Source: Adiantum capillus-veneris
Lineage: Eukaryota > Streptophyta > Polypodiopsida > Polypodiales > Pteridaceae
Length of the DNA stretch: 64,000 bases
Assembly (NCBI GenBank): GCA_014529385.2
Contig: CM043953.1
Span: 109,002,549 to 109,066,548, forward strand
Reading direction: 5' to 3'
The notes under the pieces: generated by a model
Databases searched by the model: none
The model's input: only the letters and a program-made list of their open reading frames with translations
Told to the model about the DNA's origin: nothing
In this document: piece after piece, positions 58,501 to 64,000 of the stretch
How positions within the stretch are numbered: position 1 is the first letter of the stretch
Layout of the letters: each line of letters starts with the position of its first letter
Translations under genes and position numbers: made by a program

Positions 58501-59445
58501 GTGACTCAAAGGACAAGAGAGATCCACCCTCATTAAAAAAAATAAAAATATGCATAATCTTTTATTCCTTCAAATAAACTTGATTAGGCCTAATCCAAAT
58601 CGGGGCTTCTAAAACCTATAAATAGATCCCTTCTCTCCCTTGTAAATCACCACATGATCACACTACGCCACACCATTCTCAACACATAACACACCACTCT
58701 TCAAGACTAGTTGTGTAGAGTGTGTGCATTGTGAGTGCTCTATTCCATCATTACACATAGGTGCATGGAGAAGCTTGAAGTTAGTTATGCCATCTAGAGG
58801 AGTGGAATGTATGCCATACTCTTCACCACACTTGTAGCCTACTCTTGTGCATAAATAAGATTTATAGTTTTGGGTGCAATTGTATGCTGCAACTACGACT
58901 CTTCTCTCCAAATTGACTTGATAAGTTGGCTCATCAGGTGGTTGAAGGTATATTGTCCTTGAAGTTTGTTGTGCCATTTCATGCTTGGTGGTTTGAGGGC
59001 TTGTTGAATTGTTTGCCTAAAAGGTCAATTGTAAGAGGGTGCTCGGGTGAGAGGGCTCCCGTGACCCTAAGACAATTCGTGTATTGACAACAAGGTCAAG
59101 TTTTGTGTTGTCTCCCTATTTCTCATCAAGCTTTGTATGCATCTAGTCTTTAAGGCTAAGACTGAGTTGATCAAGTTGATTTGTGCTCTTTACCTCTCTC
59201 TGATGTGGTGAATGTTTGTGTTTAGTGTGTGTGGCTATCTTGCATTCCCCTCTCTTTGTGCGTTTGAGTACAAGGTGATATCATGTGCGTCCTAGTTCGC
59301 ATCTACAACTAGGTGGTGCCCCTTTTCTTGTTTGGTTTCTGGCTGTGGGTTGTTGTTGTCTCTGATTGTGCTTGCCCCAGCCCCAATTGAGCAACACGGG
59401 AGCCTCGAAGGGTGTTTAGAGGCCGCTCTTCTTGTTGCCCGCCCC
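58500..59445 (+). repeat. Diverged LTR with U5 hairpin, abutting CACTA fragment B
   Basis: A CTAATC-rich block, a TATA box (CCTATAAATAG near 58615) and a U5 with the hairpin at 59291-59313 followed by TGGTGCCCC appear in the same order as in the G1/G3 LTRs. The left boundary is unknown. It ends about where transposase similarity begins, so it truncates CACTA fragment B. Confidence 0.5.
59291..59313 (+). other. Conserved LTR U5 hairpin, copy 5 (covarying stem)
   Basis: CCTAGTT pairs with AACTAGG around a 9-base loop. Relative to CCTAGC/GCTAGG both sides of the stem changed so that pairing is kept. Confidence 0.6.
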
Positions 59446-59454
59446 GGACCGCCC

Positions 59455-60121
59455 CAATACTAAAGACTTGGAGTGAAGTGCCAAGTGAATTAAAAGATAG
59501 AGTCATCATCATGCTGCATGACGAGTTTCCCATGTCAAGACGGGATGAGCGCTTGAATGAAGACCTGATAAAGGTTCAAATGTGCGATACTGCAAGCACA
59601 AGCGTTCTGAAGTGCAAAAGGCAATAAAGCATGGGTGGAACGGACCAGATTGGCTAGCCAAAGAAGATTGGAAGAATGCAAAGCGAGCAGCGTGTGAGAA
59701 TCTTGACAAGTGGAAGCAACAACAGGAGGCAGCCAAAGCGCAAGTAGAGGAAGGGAGCTCGCACCACTTGAGGAGCGGCAGGTGGTCATCATTTGACGCC
59801 GATTTTGTAAGTGTTTTTGCATTGCTCTTTAGGTTTGATAGTTACATCTATTTGTAATTTTAAATTATAACATAATGGATTCTTTGTATGTTTTGAACAT
59901 CGGTCAATGAGGACGTGACCCCACACCGTATGAGCGCGAGTACGCAAGCAGAAAGGGACATTCTGAGTTCTCACGGTGGCATGGGTAATATTAGAGTTTA
60001 CTCTTTTCTATTTGTTGTATTGTTTTGTAGATTATATCTTTATACTTACAGAAAGTCTTATTGTTTTTTTTTGCAGAATCCGACAGATACGCCACTTGGA
60101 CGCGATGAGATGTATGATTAG
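59455..60121 (+). pseudogene. CACTA transposase fragment B (Transposase_24-like)
   Basis: The plus-strand counterpart of fragment A: TWSEVPSELKDRVIIML, a one-base deletion near 59590, CKHKRSEVQKAIKHGW and DWLAKEDWKNAKRAACENLDKW to a GTAAGT donor at 59807. The middle exon near 59910 is altered. The last exon (60077-60121) ends in DEMYD and a stop. Similarity to A stops at about 59463, where LTR sequence begins. Confidence 0.7.
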
Positions 60122-60727
60122 ATGGCGTCAGTCTAGTCGTAGCTATATAGCATTAGTTTCTTTTTATCATAGCATGTATAATGAGATGACGTGTATACAT
60201 ATTTTTGTAACTATATGAAAACCATGTATATTTTCTCAATAATGAAAATGGTGTTGTAACTGTTACATTTGCAAAGCTTAACAATCAAGTTATTTTGCCT
60301 ATGATGTGTACAATTTTCATTGATTTACTTTCATCAATTTACTCTTGTCAGTTTTGTATCTTTATTCTAAAAACAATACTATGGATGATGGTATTGTCTT
60401 GTGGGTGACTACTTTGGGTCTATACGTGCACTTTCTTTCAAAGGTGAATCTGGGCTTATCTTGGATTCATTTAGGTTTACTCTATTTTTAAAACATTCAA
60501 TATGGTTGATGGGTGAATGCCCTGCCACCCAAGAAATTTTACTCTTGGGCATCGCTATATAAGGCTTTGCAACGCCACTATGAGTGTCATTATAGGTAGC
60601 CTGTAACCGTTGCTATAAGGGTCACTATATGTGTCGCTATATAGCGACAGGCTTTAGTGACACATATAGCGACGGTTATAGTGACACTCATAGCAACGTT
60701 ATCGTAGAAATGCTATTAGACATGGTC

Positions 60728-61500
60728 TTAGTGATGCCGGGGAGTATAAAAACCCAATGTATTTTCGTCGCTAAAAACATCACAAGTGCACACAACCTCT
60801 TGTAGTGAAGGTTGGGGCTGAAGAGCCTGAGGTGAAGGTCGGGGTATCCTTCGTGGATAGGCCTTCGCAAGATGGCCCATCTCACAACAAATAAAACACT
60901 GATTCGAGAGTTCCAAATACCTCAAGCTCTTACGGAACCAACCGCCACTCACCCGAGGTAGTAGGATGACCTTCGGGAGAGTGTGGGTGTCCCAAACCAA
61001 AACAGGTACTATGGGAATGCACGTTGCCTTGGTAGCTACAGAGGTTGTCGTGCGGGGTGTCTTTAGGACAATACCAATCTCTAAGACTACCCTAGAAAGG
61101 AGCAAAAGGTACTCCCTCCTCAGGCCGGGGAAGCAGACTGAGATGGGCAAGTCTATCTCCTCGATAAGAACGTCAGTAGAGCTGGGTCGAAACCATGGTA
61201 CCACTATTGAAAGTGTGCCAAAACTGCTTGGATGGCCAGGGGGCTCATCACAATGACCTTGGACGCCATCTCGGGAATCTCAAACTCTATCTCATAGTAG
61301 CCACACCCGAGAAACTGAACATCGAGAATCTTGTCCACCTCTACTAAAAGGCGGGGGCCTGAAGGATATCACGCACCTCTTCTCTCCTAGGTCGGGTGCC
61401 GATAATCTTGTAGATGATGGAAGTTTCTTGGAGACACTCCACCTCTACGGCTAGGCTCGCTTGCTCTATCAACAAGAGAGAAAGTAGGATGGTGTGCTCT
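60728..61500 (-). pseudogene. LINE ORF1-like (DUF4283/zinc-knuckle) remnant
   Basis: The minus-strand frame 61204-60728 has the pattern of plant LINE ORF1: WFRPSS, LPISVCFPGL, LEIGIVLKT, then GGWFRKSLRYLELSNQ and a CCHC knuckle (C-X2-C-X4-H-X4-Y, last cysteine lost). Coding traces continue upstream to about 61500 with stops. Its C-terminal codons overlap the CACTA end, so the CACTA end joined or inserted here. Confidence 0.6.
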
Positions 61501-62320
61501 GCAGGGTCGGCCGAGGGGGCTTCTGGAGAGTCCCTCTAGCCTCCATTTGTGTCTATTGCTATGAGTGGGGAGAATGAAAAGAACCAGAAGACTTTCGAGA
61601 AGCTTCAACTATGAAGGACAGGCCCTCAAGGTCGCGACGCAAGGAGGAACCAACGGCAAGGGGGGGAAGGGGCAGTTGAGCAAGCGGGGGAGGTAGGTTG
61701 CACATGAGAGCCGGCAACACCATCGCGAGGCCAAAGGGAGGGTGATCAGCGATGGCAAGGGGGGGAGGGGGGCAACGTATAGTAGTAGCGAGTCCACGAT
61801 CTTCCTATGTACCATTGTATGGTGAGGCATCTTTGATTGTCTCGGTCGTTTGCACTCTAGAAACATTTAAAAAATACTCACACATACTCAACATGTCACA
61901 CTCAAGTAAACCACCAATAGAAAACATATGGCACAAAGGGTAGCAAACTGACCGAATGAGGGAAATTAGGGGGAGGGGGGAGTGAGCGAGGTTGAAGATG
62001 ATTTCAAGGCCAAGAAGATGCCAGAGTAAGGGGAGCCACCAGAGGATAGGGGGATAGTAGTGTGCACAAAACCACCATGTGGGAGGGTTGAAGCGCGCAT
62101 AAGGCTACGAGGAAGGGTCATCTGCAACACGAGCAAGGGTAGGCCATCAGGAGAAGTAAGAGTAGAATTTGAGAGCACCTTGCGCACGCTGCTTTGAGGA
62201 GATCTAACAAAAAGTAGCAGAGTGCAACAGCATAAGCGGCCGAAGGCAAGGGCAAGTACGTAGGGGACAAGTCCTACAAGAGGGGTACACCACACCGTCC
62301 TCTAGGGTTTCCATGAGTAG
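61501..62320 (-). other. Possible upstream part of the LINE-like sequence
   Basis: Minus-strand frames at 61609-61866 and 61966-62295 are proline- and leucine-rich without a recognised domain. No other gene seen. Confidence 0.3.
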
Positions 62321-62325
62321 CTGCA

Positions 62326-62452
<127 letters not shown>

Positions 62453-62899
62453 CCCCTTCCCCCCGTGACAACATTGCACTCTAGAATTTCAATGCATCAT
62501 AATGTGCACAACCAAGCGAGTGGAGCATGTAATGGAGGATAGAGGTACTCTTATTGATAGAAATACTTAAAAATTAATAATAAATAGCAAATGATCTAAG
62601 ATGGAGAAACTGAAGATACGTTGAGGATCAGAAGAACAAGGCGGACAAGCATAAAAATTTCCAATCGAATCGACAGATGGAAGCGGGAAGCATAAATCAG
62701 GCCGCCAAGGCCTACTTTTGCAAATTCTTGCAGAATGAGCTAACATAGATTTCACGGCCTAGTAGGACTAATAGAAAATCTAGAGAAAAATAGTTTGGGA
62801 AGTCCGAGTATAGATATCCAAGGTAGCCCAAAATCACCTCATTTCCACTAGTTACTCTTATTGAAATAATTAAAAATAAATAATTAAGTTCTTTCTCTT

Positions 62900-62950
62900 A
62901 AAAGAGGAAAAAGAGGACACATGTCCAAATGAAATAATTAAATAATACAA

Positions 62951-62991
<41 letters not shown>

Positions 62992-63740
62992 GGGGGGGGG
63001 GGGTCCAAGCGTGAGAGGGGGGTATACTCTCCCACACACACACACACACACATTCTCTAATTGTGTGAAGTGCAAAGTGCAAGAGCTCCATCTCCTTCTC
63101 GAAGCTTGTTGAGAAGTGGAGATCCTACACCAACACTCTTGGCTATGGAATACAAATCCAACCAAGAGCCATGCTTCAATGCTTAAGCTTGCCATCTTCT
63201 TCATCTTCATTACTATGCTACTATGCTATGCTAAGCAAGAAGAGTGAGGAACTATTTATTTCTCATATGGATGATTCTTCTTCCTCTTCCCTACCCTCGT
63301 TTCCCGCTAGCTCTGTCCACCTTGTAAGGTGTTTGAGTCCTTGGGACTGAGGCTTGGGATAGTTAATTCTTTTTGAAAAGTTTATGTTATGCTTGTGATG
63401 CATGGAGCTTTCCATCTTCATTGCATCACCTAGGTCACAAGAAACACAAAGATTGTATTGTATCAAATCTCTCTTGATGGTAGAATCTATAATACAAACG
63501 CCTTTTGGAGGGGGGACCGGATTCAAATAAATCTGGTCCTCAACGATTGTCATGTTCTGTAATACTTTCTCTCTTGAAAAAGTATTGTTTGTGCCAAGTT
63601 AATGTTTATGTTGCTACCATCAATTAAGTTCACCCTCTATGTTCTCAAAGTAACCTCGCAAAAATGCTCACTCTAATTCTTTTAACTCCACTATTCTCAA
63701 AGGTCATAGGCCATTTTCATTACGTTGGTATCAAAGAATT
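62900..63740 (+). repeat. LTR end and tRNA-Met primer site of an element running off the window
   Basis: TTGGTATCAAAGA at 63725-63737 resembles the initiator-tRNA-Met primer site and lies a few bases after a CA (63718-63719) that could end an LTR. Upstream lie a (GA)n run, a G tract near 62982-63002 and a leader. Internal sequence after 63740 is too short to classify. Confidence 0.4.
63179..63247 (+). CDS. 22-residue hydrophobic ORF in the LTR leader
   Basis: A Lys-containing start followed by Ile/Phe/Leu-rich residues (AIFFIFITMLLCYA) and an acidic end looks like a signal peptide or short upstream ORF. It may be chance; no homologue is known to me. Confidence 0.25.
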   Translation: MLKLAIFFIFITMLLCYAKQEE

Positions 63741-64000
63741 TGGTTTCTCTTTTCTTGCTTAAGAAGAGAGATCCTTAAGTGGCCTATTAATGGTTTATTT
63801 TGTTAATTATATTAGGGTAAGTAGGACTGGGATCTATTATCAATTTTGTTGAGCCCATTATGTGGGATATGGTGCACACATTGGGAGCTTTGGTCTTAAT
63901 AATGGGGTCTCTTTTAGACTTTTCTTTCCGAGAAAAATATCCTTCTATTAGTTAATGAAAACTGCCCGTAGGGCTACAACCACCTCTGCAAGAGAGGGCC

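Larger units (their letters stand above)
53607..60807. mobile_element. Inverted pair of CACTA (En/Spm) ends
   Basis: The left end starts CACTACAAGAAGTTGTGTG and the right end, inverted, CACTACAAGAGGTTGTGTG; similarity of these inverted sequences continues far inwards and includes the same transposase exons. Both ends carry TCGCTATATAGCGA subterminal palindromes, as is usual for CACTA. The 3-bp flanks (GAT and AAG) do not match, so this is probably not one simple insertion. About 4 kb between (55.7-59.45 kb) is unrelated and includes another LTR. Confidence 0.75.

Noticed and set aside
53604-60810. One ordinary CACTA insertion from 53607 to 60807
   Set aside because: The 3-bp flanks differ and the arms duplicate the same 3' coding end, which a normal CACTA element would not do.

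Overview
The window looks like repeat-dense nuclear DNA of a land plant. It contains plant-type Ty1/copia elements primed by initiator tRNA-Met, Ty3/gypsy-like gag genes, CACTA (En/Spm) termini with a plant-type transposase, introns bounded by GT-AG, and very long (TC)n/(GA)n tracts. Nothing identifies the species. A large, intron-bearing, retroelement-rich genome such as a fern is my guess, held with low confidence. I see no bacterial genes, rRNA, tRNA or CRISPR array.

Layout. 0.3-4.8 kb: a gypsy-like element with a long TC-rich LTR and a gag gene but no pol. 4.8-8.1 kb: a satellite array built from two monomer lengths (about 141 and 180 bp), split by an 871-bp solo LTR. 9.2-10.7 kb: an inverted, truncated copy of the TC-rich LTR. 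11.2-16.7 kb (minus): a multi-exon gene encoding a ParB-like domain (GNHR motif) and, at its far end, an amino-methyltransferase-like domain; its frame is broken at several places and an LTR lies in one intron. 17.0-17.85 kb: alternating GT/CA DNA and a cluster of CACGTG boxes. 17.85-19.0 kb (plus): an unrecognised gene-like ORF facing away from the ParB gene. 20.1-25.3 kb: copia element A1 (minus). 25.7-33.0 kb: remnants of a gypsy element (protease, 3' LTR) whose LTR is split by copia element B (27.3-32.7 kb, minus, perfect TSD). 32.9-34.2 kb: a separate gypsy gag (minus).

34.9-46.0 kb: a second gag-only gypsy-like element whose 3' LTR was hit by copia element C (41.0-44.8 kb, plus, perfect TSD). 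46.4-53.3 kb: a tandem duplication of a CACTA-end sequence whose first unit was hit by copia A2 (47.0-52.4 kb, minus), which itself carries a 288-bp MITE. 53.6-60.8 kb: two CACTA ends, each with the same transposase exons, in inverted orientation around about 4 kb of other DNA that includes another LTR. 60.7-61.5 kb: a decayed LINE ORF1-like sequence. 62.9-64 kb: the start of another LTR element with a tRNA-Met primer site.

The nesting gives a relative history: satellite, gypsy and CACTA sequences first, then copia insertions, then the MITE. The observations I rate highest are the ParB-methyltransferase gene, the homopolymer G tract at the predicted transcription start of three LTRs, the hairpin with compensating base changes shared by five LTRs, and the two-length satellite. 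All coordinates of degenerate boundaries are by eye.
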